A stretch of DNA of 64,000 bases. It comes from JAHJUB01 sp041653615 [NCBI: Candidatus Ratteibacteria bacterium] (GTDB lineage Bacteria > Ratteibacteria > UBA8468 > MWAK01). Shown here piece by piece: positions 42,382-51,243 of the stretch. The stretch lies in contig JBAZEZ010000003.1 in assembly GCA_041653615.1 (NCBI GenBank), forward strand, positions 62,001-126,000, written 5' to 3'. Position 1 is the first letter of the stretch; the number at the start of each line of letters is the position of its first letter. Made by a program: the position numbers and the translations under genes. Under the pieces are notes generated by a model. The model did no database searches. It was not told the origin of the DNA and saw only the letters and a program-made list of their open reading frames with translations.

Positions 42382-44072
42382 AGATAGGCGAAATTCTTGT
42401 CAGCCGCGGTCTTCTCGCCCAAGCCGTTCTAGAGAAAGCCCTTTCCGTTCAAAAAGAAAAACCCCAGCAGCGAATTAGCGAAATCCTTATGGAAATGGGC
42501 GCTTTTGGCGAAGAAGAGCTCTTTTCCGGTCTGTCGGAGCAGCTGGGAATTCCATTTAAAAAGAATTTTCAAGCCTTTTTTGCTTCCGACCTGGTTGGCT
42601 TGATTTCGTTTGATTCCTGGCAGCGCTGGAAAGCGGTACCAATCAGGGAGGAAGGAAAAATTTTTGTCGTGTCCGCCGACCCGTTACGTCTTCCCCGGCT
42701 TGAGATTGAGGAAGGATTAAAATCTTCGGTTAATCTTGCTTTTGGTTTAACCCCGGAAATTATTGAACTTTTGGAGCGCAATTACTGGCGTCCCAGCCAG
42801 AAAAAGGCGCGCGGGGATATTTCTTCGGTTACGCTGGAAGCGCCTGGAGTTGTCGCGGGCGGCAGCGATTCCCCCACAACCGGGGTTGTTGTAAACGGTT
42901 CTACTCGGGAAAACCTGCTGGACCTTGCCAACAAAGCGCCGGTTATTCGGATGGTCAACCAGGCTATTTTCCAGGCTCTTCAGCAGGGCGCCAGCGATAT
43001 TCATCTTCAACCCCAAGAGAATGAATTTCGGGTCAGGTACCGCATCGATGGGGTTTTGCACGATATGTTTAAACTGCCGGCCGCGATGCAGCCGGCAGTT
43101 ATTTCCCGCATTAAAATTCTGTCCGGCCTGAACATCGCGGAACGCCGCCTGCCGCAGGACGGGCGTACCACCGTCCACCTGGAAGGCCGTCCGATTGATA
43201 TCAGGGTTTCTATTTTACCCACTTATTGGGGGGAGGCGGCGGTTTTGCGTCTCCTGGACCAGGCCTCCTTCCTCTTTTCCCTTCCGACGCTGGGATTTTA
43301 CACTGACGAGTTGGAACTGATGGAAAAATTTATCTCTTCCGACCACGGAATCATCTTGCTGACCGGGCCCACCGGAAGCGGCAAGACAACCACACTTTAC
43401 GCCGCTTTGCAGAAGATAAATCTTCCCGGCCGCAACATTATTACGCTGGAGGACCCGGTTGAATACCAGATTCCTGGGTTAAGCCAGATTCAGGTAAATT
43501 CGATAATCGGGCTCTCTTTTGCCGCTGCTTTGCGTTCTGTTCTTCGTCATGACCCGGATGTTTTGATGGTCGGAGAAATCCGCGACCGGGAAACAGCCGA
43601 TATGGCTATCCAGGCCAGCTTGACCGGCCATCTGGTTTTCTCCACGCTGCACACAAACGATGCGGCCAGCGCGGTTACCCGGTTGATGGAAGTGGGCATT
43701 GAACCGTATCTTATTTCTTCTTCCGTTCTGGCGGTTATCGCCCAGCGGTTAGTGCGTTTAATTTGCAATTATTGCAAGGAACCGGTTCCGGCAAGCGAGA
43801 TTCCGGTCGCGTCATTCCCGCCGGGAACGACCATCTTCCGCGGCCGGGGATGTGAACATTGTTTTCAAACCGGATACCGGGGCCGCACCGGAATTTTCGA
43901 GTTTTTTATTCTTGATGACGTAATTAGGCGCCAAATTTTAGAGAAGAAACCATCGCAGGAATTAAAGGAACACATGAATAAAAAAGGAATGCGTACCTTG
44001 CGTGCTTCCGGAGAAAAGAAAATCTTGGAAGGTTTGACGACTTTGGAAGAGGTTTTGCGCGTCACCAGTTAA
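42378..44072 (+). CDS. gspE: Type II secretion ATPase GspE
   Basis: 564 aa. N-terminal MshEN/GspE-N region (MKIGEILVSRGLLAQAVLEK), then the NTPase core: SDIHLQPQENEFRVRYRIDG, Walker A GPTGSGKTTT, Asp box ITLEDPVEYQ, Walker B DPDVLMVGEIRDRETA, His box GHLVFSTLHT. A tetracysteine zinc motif (CNYC...CEHC) is in the C-terminal part. Close paralogue of the PilB encoded at 6.2-7.9 kb. Energises pseudopilus assembly; no pseudopilin genes are within this operon. Confidence 0.92.
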   Translation: MKIGEILVSRGLLAQAVLEKALSVQKEKPQQRISEILMEMGAFGEEELFSGLSEQLGIPFKKNFQAFFASDLVGLISFDSWQRWKAVPIREEGKIFVVSADPLRLPRLEIEEGLKSSVNLAFGLTPEIIELLERNYWRPSQKKARGDISSVTLEAPGVVAGGSDSPTTGVVVNGSTRENLLDLANKAPVIRMVNQAIFQALQQGASDIHLQPQENEFRVRYRIDGVLHDMFKLPAAMQPAVISRIKILSGLNIAERRLPQDGRTTVHLEGRPIDIRVSILPTYWGEAAVLRLLDQASFLFSLPTLGFYTDELELMEKFISSDHGIILLTGPTGSGKTTTLYAALQKINLPGRNIITLEDPVEYQIPGLSQIQVNSIIGLSFAAALRSVLRHDPDVLMVGEIRDRETADMAIQASLTGHLVFSTLHTNDAASAVTRLMEVGIEPYLISSSVLAVIAQRLVRLICNYCKEPVPASEIPVASFPPGTTIFRGRGCEHCFQTGYRGRTGIFEFFILDDVIRRQILEKKPSQELKEHMNKKGMRTLRASGEKKILEGLTTLEEVLRVTS

Positions 44073-44224
44073 AAAATGATGTCATTCCCGTATGTTTTAA
44101 ACGGGAATCCACACCGTTAGATGTTTGATCTTAGCTTACTATTCGCCTTCGCCAAGGCTACGGCGAGACAAAGCACGCGGGAGATGACAAGTAGGGGAGG
44201 GGCTACGTCCCCTCCCATTTTAAA
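44073..44224. repeat. Mosaic of repeats between gspE and gspF
   Basis: Contains REP-like copy 3 (ATTCCCGT 44084-44091 with ACGGGAAT 44101-44108) and a GTAGGGG element (GTAGGGGAGGGGCTACGTCC, from 44191, with CCCCTCCC). No gene is visible. Operon read-through is probably retained. Confidence 0.7.
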
Positions 44225-45424
44225 ATGCCCCTATTCCATTATTCGTGTTTTGACCGGAGCGGTCGTCGCGTCAAAGGTGAAATTGAAGCCGCCGATTCTG
44301 ACGAATGTCGGTTGGCGCTGAAGAACCGGAACCTGTTTCCCGTAGAATTTCAAGTCGCGGAGGAACGAAAAAAAATATTTTCCCGGGGCCGAAAAACAAA
44401 TTCGGAGGAAACCACCGCTTCCCTGCGTCAATTGGCGTCGTTGATTGACAGTCATATTCCGATCGTAGAAGCAGTCGAAACAGTTGCGCCCCAGATTAAG
44501 GACCCCGCTTTATCCCGCGCCTTCCGCAATTTATCCGAATCGCTGCGTCGTGGAACTCTGTTTTCGGAGGCACTGCGCCGAGAACAGGTGTTTCCGGCCG
44601 CCTTGCCGGAATTGGCGGCTGCTTCGGAAGCAAGCGGGACGCTCGGGTCGACCCTTTCCGAGTTTGCCCGTTCGGAGGAAGCCGCTTTACGCTTGAGGCG
44701 CAGGGTAATCAACAGCCTGGTTTATCCGATTTTTCTGGCCGGAATTTCCCTGGTGGTTCTGCTTTTTCTTTTCCTGGTAGTGTTGCCCAAGGTCAGCGCC
44801 GTTTTTGCGGAAAGTGGGGTTCTGCTTCCGGCTTTTACCCGTTTCACCCTTTCTTTTGTTTTATTTCTCAAACGCTTTGGAATCCTGGTATTGATTCTGT
44901 TGATTTTTTTATATTTTTGGTGGCATCAGCATCAAGGTAATCAGAAGGGCAGAGAGTATTTTTGGCGGATGCTGGGACGTTTGCCGATAGCGAAAGAACT
45001 TTCCCGGAAACATTCCCTGGCGCTTTTTGCCAGAAACCTTTCCGTTCTTCACGGGGGCGGCGTAAGGTTGATTGAAGCTATGCATCTGGTTTCCATGGTT
45101 ATTCCCGACCCGCTATTCCGGAAAGAATTAAAGGTTGTTGAGCATGATTTAAGCCGGGGGATTTCTCTGAACCTGGCGTTAAACAACAATTCTCATTTTC
45201 CGCCTTTTATCGTTCAAATGGCCAGGGTAGGGGAGGAGACCGGGGAGCTTGCGGAGATGATGGAAAAGGCCGCTCTGCATTACGAAGAGGAGTTAGAAAC
45301 CGGGTTGACCAGGCTGGTGGCGCTATTGGAACCGACGATGATTGTGGTTATGGGGATTCTGGTTGGCGGAATCGTGATTTCGGTTCTCCTGCCAATTTTT
45401 GAGATGAGCCGAATCATTAAGTAA
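44225..45424 (+). CDS. gspF: Type II secretion inner-membrane protein GspF
   Basis: 399 aa. N-terminal MPLFHYSCFDRSGRRVKGEI is typical. Two T2SSF repeats: TASLRQLASLIDSHIPIVEA (around residue 61) and LALFARNLSVLHGGGVRLIE (around 260). Three membrane helices, the last IVVMGILVGGIVISVLLPIF. The polytopic platform for GspE. Paralogue of PilC at 3.9-5.1 kb. Confidence 0.92.
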   Translation: MPLFHYSCFDRSGRRVKGEIEAADSDECRLALKNRNLFPVEFQVAEERKKIFSRGRKTNSEETTASLRQLASLIDSHIPIVEAVETVAPQIKDPALSRAFRNLSESLRRGTLFSEALRREQVFPAALPELAAASEASGTLGSTLSEFARSEEAALRLRRRVINSLVYPIFLAGISLVVLLFLFLVVLPKVSAVFAESGVLLPAFTRFTLSFVLFLKRFGILVLILLIFLYFWWHQHQGNQKGREYFWRMLGRLPIAKELSRKHSLALFARNLSVLHGGGVRLIEAMHLVSMVIPDPLFRKELKVVEHDLSRGISLNLALNNNSHFPPFIVQMARVGEETGELAEMMEKAALHYEEELETGLTRLVALLEPTMIVVMGILVGGIVISVLLPIFEMSRIIK

Positions 45425-45459
45425 TTATTCACGTTCACTGTTTTTGAAAAGGAGGAAAC

Positions 45460-45804
45460 ATCAGACTGCCGAAAAAGATTAAGGACTTGATCGAAATTTT
45501 GGAAGAAAAACACGCTAAAAATGTGGTTATTTTGAAATTATCCCGAGTGGCAACTTTCACTGATTATTTCATTATTTGCAGTGCGGAGAGCATCTCTCAG
45601 GTGAAAGCGATTGCGGAGGAAGTAGCTCTTCGTTTGCCCCGGAAAAATCACCTGGGTAAAGAAGGTTTTCCGGCAAGTTCCTGGGTCCTGCTTGATTACG
45701 GGGATTTTATCCTGCACGTATTTCTGCCGGAATCGCGTAAGTTTTACAATTTGGAACGAATCTGGTCCGACGCGCCGTTGGAAACTGTGAAGAGTGAATC
45801 ATAG
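45460..45804 (+). CDS. rsfS: Ribosomal silencing factor RsfS, non-canonical start
   Basis: The core EILEEKHAKNVVILKLSRVA, FTDYFIICSAES, SWVLLDYGDFILHVFLPESR matches RsfS (Iojap), which binds uL14 and blocks 50S-30S joining under starvation. The in-frame stop at 45445 and a strong GGAGG at 45451-45455 restrict the start. No ATG or GTG exists between them. ATC at 45460 (used here), CTG at 45466 and a distant TTG at 45487 are the options. The first conserved helix (KIKDLIEILEEKH) would be cut by the TTG start. Confidence 0.85.
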   Translation: MRLPKKIKDLIEILEEKHAKNVVILKLSRVATFTDYFIICSAESISQVKAIAEEVALRLPRKNHLGKEGFPASSWVLLDYGDFILHVFLPESRKFYNLERIWSDAPLETVKSES

Positions 45805-45869
45805 CACTAAAAAATAGCCTGTTTTTTTATTCCTACCAATTTTTCCTATCACAAATTTACTCCTCCCCC

Positions 45870-45937
45870 TTGACAAGACCAGGGTAGTATGTATTACAAT
45901 CATTACAATCATTACAATCATTACAATCAGTACAAAT
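45870..45937 (+). promoter_or_regulatory. Promoter with four 9-bp iterons upstream of HTH gene
   Basis: TTGACA at 45870-45875 is followed by a candidate -10 (TATTAC, 45892-45897). Four perfect tandem copies of ATTACAATC occupy 45893-45928, then a degenerate fifth (AGTACAAAT), ending 1 bp before the ATG at 45939. Iterons spanning the -10 to the start codon suggest direct autoregulation by the encoded HTH protein. Confidence 0.55.
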
Positions 45938-45938
45938 T

Positions 45939-46145
45939 ATGCGTACTCAAAGAGCGGCTCTAACCACCGGTGAAATCGCCCGACTGTTACATGTAAACCA
46001 TGTGACCGTGTACCGGTGGGTAAAAGCGGGAAAAGTAAAATCGTATCGTGTAGCGGGAGGAAATTTTCGTATCCTGAAAAGTGATTTTGATAAATTTTTA
46101 AAAACGCATAAATTAGAACATATTGTGATGAACCGAACACGGTAG
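45939..46145 (+). CDS. Small helix-turn-helix (excisionase/BldC-like) DNA-binding protein
   Basis: 68 aa: ALTTGEIARLLHVNHVTVYRWVKAGKVKSYRVAGGNFRI is a winged HTH of the MerR/excisionase (HTH_17) type. It is nearly all domain, with no ligand-binding part. It precedes a histidine kinase and REC-HD-GYP operon by 32 bp and probably regulates it. Confidence 0.82.
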   Translation: MRTQRAALTTGEIARLLHVNHVTVYRWVKAGKVKSYRVAGGNFRILKSDFDKFLKTHKLEHIVMNRTR

Positions 46146-46177
46146 CCCATGCGCAACCCGGACATAGGTTAGAAATA

Positions 46178-48715
46178 ATGAGTATGGTAAAACGGAAAAA
46201 AAACGTAACATCTGGTACCGGCGATAGGATTGAGAGACGTTCAGGGTATTTCTTTTTCCTGGTTCTTATTTTTCTGACGATTGGTATTACGGCCATCAGT
46301 AGTTTCTCTTACTGGCAATATCGGAAAAATTACCGCGCCGAAGTAGATAGAAATCTTTCCGCCGTCGCGGATGCGAAAGTAGACGAACTTCGGCATTGGC
46401 GCAGCGAGCGACTTGAGGATGCGTCCATCTTTTCCAAAAACCCCATTTTTACCAACCTGGTTCAAGATTTTTTCGAAAACCCAAAAAATACGAACACACG
46501 CCGGTTGATTCAAGCGTGGATGGGTAAAATTCAGGAAAACCCGCAATATAACCAGGTTTGTTTGCTTAATACTCAAGGTGTAATTCTTTTGTCGGTTCCC
46601 ATCGGTAGTTCGCCGATTTCTTCCGTTGTTTTACATCGTTTGCCGGAAGTCCTAAGGTCAGGTCAAGTGACATTTCAGGATTTTTACCGTAGTGAACACG
46701 ACCAGCGCGTTTATCTAAGTATTTTGATTCCCATCTTTGACGAAAATAACCACAATCGGTCCCGGGCTATTCTCGTCCTGAACATTAACCCCGATATTTA
46801 CCTTTACCCCTTTATTCAGTATTGGCCCACAAGCAGCCGGACTGCTGAGACCCTGCTGATGCGCCGGGACGGAAACAGCGTTCTCTTTCTGAATAAACTT
46901 AAGTTTCAGAATAATGCCGCTCTTAACCTGCGGATTCCAATGGGTGAAAAAGAATTACCTTCCGTAAAAGCGGTACTGGGTCAGGGAGGGATAGTGAAAG
47001 CCATCGGTTACCGGCGCGTACCGATGGTCGCCGTCTTGCGCGCTGTTCCCGGTTCGCCGTGGTTCCTGGTTGTTCATATGGATGACTCGGAGGTATACGC
47101 GCCGGTGCAGAAGTATTTGAAGGCACTGGCCGTTTTTGCTGTTATCTTGCTCCTCGGCGCAATCATTGGTCTGTTCTTATTTCGGCGGTATCAAAGACTC
47201 CGTTTTTACCGTAATCAGTGTCAAGCGGAGGAAGCGCGGTGGGGGAGCGAGATGCGCTACCGTACTTTTATTGAAGCTACCTCGGATATGGTGTTTTTGA
47301 AGGACGAGTCTTTCCGTTATCTCATCAGCAATGCGGCGAACAGCGCTTTTCTGGGTCAACCGGAAGCGGCCGTGTTAGGCCGCACTGATTTTGATTTTAT
47401 GGCCGACGAGATTGCCGAGCACTGTCAGGCCTCCGATCGGAAGGCCCTGGAGAGAGGAAGTGTTGTTGTTGGAGAGGAAGCGGTGGGTCCGAAAATCTAC
47501 CGTACCGTTAAGTTTCCGGTACCCCTACCCGGGGGATGTATAGGGGTAGGCGGTTATATCAGCGATATTACCGAGTACAAGAAAATGGATAACATGCTGT
47601 GGAAACAGCAAGAAGAACAACAGACCATATTTGATTCTGTGCCGGCGTTGATTTTCTATAAAGATACGGAGAACAGATTTATACGAGTTAACCGGAATTT
47701 TGCCGAGGCAATGAAGATGTCAAAAGAAGAGTTGGAAGGTAAATCATTGTTTGACATTTATCCCAGAAAGCAGGCCGAAGTTTTTTGGGAAGACGATAAA
47801 GAAGTGATAGCATCCGGTAAGCCGAAGAGAAATATCCTCGAGCCCATGGAGATTAAGAAGGGGGTTTTGTGGGTTCAGACCGATAAGATTCCTTACCGTG
47901 ACGAGCAGGGTAATGTTATCGGTATAATAGGCTTCTCCACGGATGTTACCGAGCGCAGGCAGGCGGAGGAGAAAAGAAAAAATATTCTGGAACAACTGTT
48001 TCGGGCCGAAAAATTAGCGGCGCTGGGTGAGTTGACCGCGGGCGTGGCCCACGAAATAAACAACCCGCTGACCGAGATATTGGGATTTTCCGAACTTTTA
48101 CTGAAGGAGAACAAGGAAAATGTCGGCGAAGAAATCAAAAAAGATCTTGAGCGCATTTATCAAGCCGGCGAGCGTATCAAAAAGATTGTGGTTAAACTTC
48201 TCCGGTTTGCCCGCCGGGAAGCGCCGGAGCGAAAGAGTGTAGCTGTAAATGAAATTATTGACGTGGTCTTAGATATCAGAAACTACGAAATGAAAACCAG
48301 AAACATAAAACTTGAAAAGAATTACCAGCCGGATTTACCCCCGGTAACGGCTGACCCTTCCCAGTTAGAGCAAGTTTTTTTAAACCTCATAAGCAACGCT
48401 GAATACGCCATTCATGAAACCGGTAAAGCCGGAACTTTGACCGTTACCACTTTTCTGAAACAAAACGACACTGAACACAAAAAAGTGATAATTGAAATTT
48501 CCGATACCGGCGGCGGTATTCCGGAAAATATATTTTTGAAGTTGTTTAACCCTTTCTTTACCACCAAGCCGATTGGTAAAGGAACCGGTCTCGGACTTTC
48601 GGTCAGTTACGGAATCATCAAAGAGCACGGCGGGGAAATCTTTGCCCGTAACCGGGAAGAAGGCGGCGCTGTTTTTACCGTAGAACTTTTGGCTGAAGAA
48701 GAAGGTAAGCGATGA
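46178..48715 (+). CDS. Membrane PAS-PAS sensor histidine kinase
   Basis: 845 aa. TM1 ([19 protein letters not shown], about 26-44), an extracytoplasmic double-Cache-like sensor (about 50-310), TM2 ([19 protein letters not shown]), PAS1 ([19 protein letters not shown]), PAS2 ([19 protein letters not shown]), HisKA with [20 protein letters not shown] and HATPase ([36 protein letters not shown]). Its stop overlaps the downstream REC-HD-GYP gene (ATGA), the likely phosphotransfer partner. Confidence 0.9.
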   Translation: MSMVKRKKNVTSGTGDRIERRSGYFFFLVLIFLTIGITAISSFSYWQYRKNYRAEVDRNLSAVADAKVDELRHWRSERLEDASIFSKNPIFTNLVQDFFENPKNTNTRRLIQAWMGKIQENPQYNQVCLLNTQGVILLSVPIGSSPISSVVLHRLPEVLRSGQVTFQDFYRSEHDQRVYLSILIPIFDENNHNRSRAILVLNINPDIYLYPFIQYWPTSSRTAETLLMRRDGNSVLFLNKLKFQNNAALNLRIPMGEKELPSVKAVLGQGGIVKAIGYRRVPMVAVLRAVPGSPWFLVVHMDDSEVYAPVQKYLKALAVFAVILLLGAIIGLFLFRRYQRLRFYRNQCQAEEARWGSEMRYRTFIEATSDMVFLKDESFRYLISNAANSAFLGQPEAAVLGRTDFDFMADEIAEHCQASDRKALERGSVVVGEEAVGPKIYRTVKFPVPLPGGCIGVGGYISDITEYKKMDNMLWKQQEEQQTIFDSVPALIFYKDTENRFIRVNRNFAEAMKMSKEELEGKSLFDIYPRKQAEVFWEDDKEVIASGKPKRNILEPMEIKKGVLWVQTDKIPYRDEQGNVIGIIGFSTDVTERRQAEEKRKNILEQLFRAEKLAALGELTAGVAHEINNPLTEILGFSELLLKENKENVGEEIKKDLERIYQAGERIKKIVVKLLRFARREAPERKSVAVNEIIDVVLDIRNYEMKTRNIKLEKNYQPDLPPVTADPSQLEQVFLNLISNAEYAIHETGKAGTLTVTTFLKQNDTEHKKVIIEISDTGGGIPENIFLKLFNPFFTTKPIGKGTGLGLSVSYGIIKEHGGEIFARNREEGGAVFTVELLAEEEGKR

Positions 48716-49797
48716 ATGAAAAAATATTAATTGTTGATGATGAACAGGGAGTGCGGTGTTTTTTGAGCCGTTCTCTGAAATATCTGGGTTATAGCAACAC
48801 GGTGGAAGCAAGCAGCGGCGAGGAAGGGTTTGAGATTTTTCAGAGAATAAAACCAGATTTGGTAATAGCCGATATTCATATGCCGGGGAAAGGCGGATTG
48901 GTGTTTCTGAAAGAAGCAAAGAAGTGTCTGCCTAATACCGGTTTCATCATGATGACTGCCAGTGATGATTTGGCTGATGCCATTTCTTCACTCAATCATG
49001 GTGCGGACCGGTATGTACTGAAGCCGCTTGATATTGATGAAGTACAGCATGGGGTGCGGTTGGTTTTGGAGAAGTACCGGTTAGTTTTGGAAAACAAGGA
49101 GTACCAGAAAGATTTGGAAGGAAAAGTGCGATTGCGGACCGAAGAACTATTTAAATCTTTACAGGAGCTTGACCAGGCGACCAAGGAGATAAAAGCCAGC
49201 TATATCGAAACTATCCACCGTTTGACCGTAACCGCCGAGTACCGGGATGAGCTGACCGGTTTCCACATCAAGAGGATTGGTTATTATTCCCGGCTTCTGG
49301 CAAAAGAATTAGGTCTTGCTCCGGAACGAGCGGAAGTGATATTTCACAGCAGCCCTATGCATGATTTGGGTAAGGTGGGAATCCCGGACAAAATTCTGCT
49401 GAAATCATCTCCGCCGCTTACACCGGAAGAATTTAATATCATGAAAACACACGCTCAAATCGGCGCAAGCATTTTTGAAGGGTCTTCTTCAGAATACCTG
49501 AAAACCGCGGAAAAGATTGCTCTCACCCACCACGAAAATTGGGATGGCACCGGGTACCCTTCGGGTTTAAAAAACGAAGCCATTCCCATTGAAGGACAAA
49601 TTGTAAAGATAGCGGATGTGTATGACGCGCTAAGGAGCCGCCGGTCGTATAAGCCTTGTTTTAACCATGAAAAAGCTTGCCGGATCATTACCAAAGGCGA
49701 CAAAAAGACCAGACCCGAGCATTTTGCCCCGGTTGTTTTGAAAGCGTTTCAGAAATTAAACCAAGATTTTGACCGAATATTTACGGAAAATCAATAA
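48712..49797 (+). CDS. Response regulator with HD-GYP output (c-di-GMP phosphodiesterase)
   Basis: 361 aa: receiver 1-120 (ILIVDDEQG, LVIADIHMPGKGG, YVLKPLD), a coiled-coil linker (LEGKVRLRTEELFKSLQELD) and an HD-GYP domain with MHDLGKVGIPDKIL, LTHHENWDGTGYPSG and IADVYDALRSRRSYK. Metal ligands are intact. It would degrade c-di-GMP when phosphorylated by the kinase encoded upstream. Confidence 0.92.
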   Translation: MNEKILIVDDEQGVRCFLSRSLKYLGYSNTVEASSGEEGFEIFQRIKPDLVIADIHMPGKGGLVFLKEAKKCLPNTGFIMMTASDDLADAISSLNHGADRYVLKPLDIDEVQHGVRLVLEKYRLVLENKEYQKDLEGKVRLRTEELFKSLQELDQATKEIKASYIETIHRLTVTAEYRDELTGFHIKRIGYYSRLLAKELGLAPERAEVIFHSSPMHDLGKVGIPDKILLKSSPPLTPEEFNIMKTHAQIGASIFEGSSSEYLKTAEKIALTHHENWDGTGYPSGLKNEAIPIEGQIVKIADVYDALRSRRSYKPCFNHEKACRIITKGDKKTRPEHFAPVVLKAFQKLNQDFDRIFTENQ

Positions 49798-50043
49798 TCT
49801 AAATTAAGCAAGCAAGAGAATGTGGGCGTGTTTTATTGGTTTAGGGTGTAATTTGATGGTTCTTGGGATTTCGAAAAGCAATGCCGGAGAGGAGGACGGG
49901 TACCCTTACCGTTGAATCGGTAAGGGGTTGGGGGCTCTGTCCTCACTTCACCACGTTCGACCAGTCCCACCCGCTAGCAACGCTCCTTAATCAGTCACCT
50001 TACCTGACTTTGCTCCCATCAATTCCCGGAAGAATAAGTGTGC

Positions 50044-50076
50044 CGGAGGAGGGAGTTGGCGCCGCTCGGCTTTCAC
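50044..50076 (+). repeat. Left direct repeat (candidate attachment site)
   Basis: CGGAGGAGGGAGTTGGCGCC and the following CTCGGCTTTCAC match 59759-59791 at 32 of 33 positions. The first 15 bp equal the acceptor/T-arm region of the tRNA-Leu fragment at 50166-50216, as expected for a tRNA-derived att core. Confidence 0.7.
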
Positions 50077-50165
50077 TGCGCCTCGGGTCGGCCATTCGCT
50101 GTCGCTGCTCCTTCTCGTCGCAGCTCCTGACTTCGTTCTCTTTAACTCCTTTTTTCAGGAAGCGG

Positions 50166-50216
50166 TGCCGGAGGAGGGAGTTGAACCCTCATGAGGTTGC
50201 CCTCACCGGATTTTGA
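50166..50216 (-). pseudogene. 3' fragment of tRNA-Leu (CAA)
   Basis: On the minus strand CTCAAAATCCGG is followed by a leucine-type long variable arm (GTGAGGGCAACCTCAT), a T-arm (GAGGG-TTCAACT-CCCTC) and acceptor 3' strand CTCCGGC plus discriminator A. The anticodon-stem 5' strand, D-arm and acceptor 5' strand are absent upstream, so it is a fragment of the kind left at integrase attachment sites. Confidence 0.7.
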
Positions 50217-50485
50217 GTTCACACACTTCAATTTTACCACGAGGTTTTTTTTGGGTTAATCTCAGGAAACCATTGTGCATCAGCAGTATTCGTACCTTTA
50301 TTAAAACCTACCATTTTTCTGATAATAGTCCCGATTTTTGTGCTTTACGTCATACCTACGTCATATTTTTTCACGTCTCCGACTTTACTGAAAATTGTTG
50401 TCCAACAACGTATTTGGAATGAAAATTTACGGAGGATGGTAATTTTCGCGAGACAAAGCCCCTAAAATATTCTGTTATTTTATTC

Positions 50486-50514
50486 TTGACCAGTTTTTGG
50501 CAGGGTGGTAAGAT
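50486..50514 (+). promoter_or_regulatory. Candidate promoter of the sigma-factor operon
   Basis: TTGACC (50486-50491), 17-bp spacer, TAAGAT (50509-50514). It leaves a leader of about 150 nt before the sigma-factor gene. Confidence 0.5.
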
Positions 50515-50673
50515 TTGCTTTAAAACCGGAATCAAAGAAATCTCGTTTTAAGGTTGTCTAATAGTAAAAGGACGTCAAAAATTTTCTTCGGTAGAGACAT
50601 CTGTGGTTTTACAACTGCAATCCAAGGATTTCATCAATTCCATTGTCTAATTTAATGAGAAAAGGATTAGAAG

Positions 50674-51243
50674 ATGCCGGATGACTTACACCTTGTAATC
50701 AGGCTGAAGGGCGGTGATGAGGAAGCTTTTGCAGAGCTTGTTCATCTGTATCAAAAAAGGATTTATGCCATGCTTTATCAAATGACCGGAAATCACTTTG
50801 AAGCCGACGACCTTTCGCAGGAAGCCTTCCTTCGGGCATATACGTATATAGACTCCTTTAAGGGAGGCTCTTCTTTTCAAACCTGGCTTTACCGTATCGC
50901 TCGGAATCTGGCTTTTACTCACTTGAAAAAAAGGGGGCGAAAAAATACCCTGATTCTAAACGAATTTCCGGGTGAGAACCTTTTGGAATCGAAGACCGAT
51001 AATCCGATGCGTTCATTGATGCATGAAGAACTTAGGTTTGAAATCACCGCGGCCATTAATTCACTACCTTTGTTCCAGAGAGAAGTCGCGGTCCTGCTGC
51101 TTCTGCAGGAACTTTCATACAGGGAAGTTGCGGAGATCCAGGGATGTGCAGAAGGAACGGTTGCCTGGAGGTTTTATCAAGCGAGGAGAAGGTTGATAAA
51201 AATATTGGGGCCCTTGGTGGACAAAATGAGGTATAAAAAATGA
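50674..51243 (+). CDS. ECF-type RNA polymerase sigma factor
   Basis: 189 aa. Region 2 (FAELVHLYQKRIYAMLYQMT, EADDLSQEAFLRAYTYIDSF, TWLYRIARNLAFTHLKK) and region 4 (INSLPLFQREVAVLLLLQEL, SYREVAEIQGCAEGTVAWRF) are both present, with no region 3, as in group 4 sigma factors. It overlaps the anti-sigma gene by 4 bp, and is probably held inactive by it. Likely controls its own island operon. Confidence 0.93.
   Translation: MPDDLHLVIRLKGGDEEAFAELVHLYQKRIYAMLYQMTGNHFEADDLSQEAFLRAYTYIDSFKGGSSFQTWLYRIARNLAFTHLKKRGRKNTLILNEFPGENLLESKTDNPMRSLMHEELRFEITAAINSLPLFQREVAVLLLLQELSYREVAEIQGCAEGTVAWRFYQARRRLIKILGPLVDKMRYKK

Larger units (their letters stand above)
49798..50673. other. 876-bp non-coding island boundary region
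   Basis: No convincing gene. It holds a 9-bp-stem hairpin (CCCTTACCG/CGGTAAGGG, 49903-49926), the left 33-bp direct repeat, a tRNA-Leu 3' fragment, a short plus-strand frame with a LRHT motif near 50343 and the promoter of the sigma-factor operon. Confidence 0.6.

Noticed and set aside
44121-44321. 66-aa plus-strand frame between gspE and gspF
   Set aside because: It consists of translated repeat sequence and then the gspF gene in the wrong frame.
45893-45937. CRISPR or plasmid origin iterons
   Set aside because: The units are 9 bp with no spacers, no cas genes and no replication initiator; they overlap a promoter instead.
49863-50216. 117-aa plus-strand frame
   Set aside because: It runs through a hairpin, the att-like repeat and the tRNA fragment; its C-terminus is simply the tRNA read as protein.
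50166-50216. Functional tRNA-Leu
   Set aside because: Only the 3' half is present; the D-arm and acceptor 5' strand cannot be found upstream on the minus strand.
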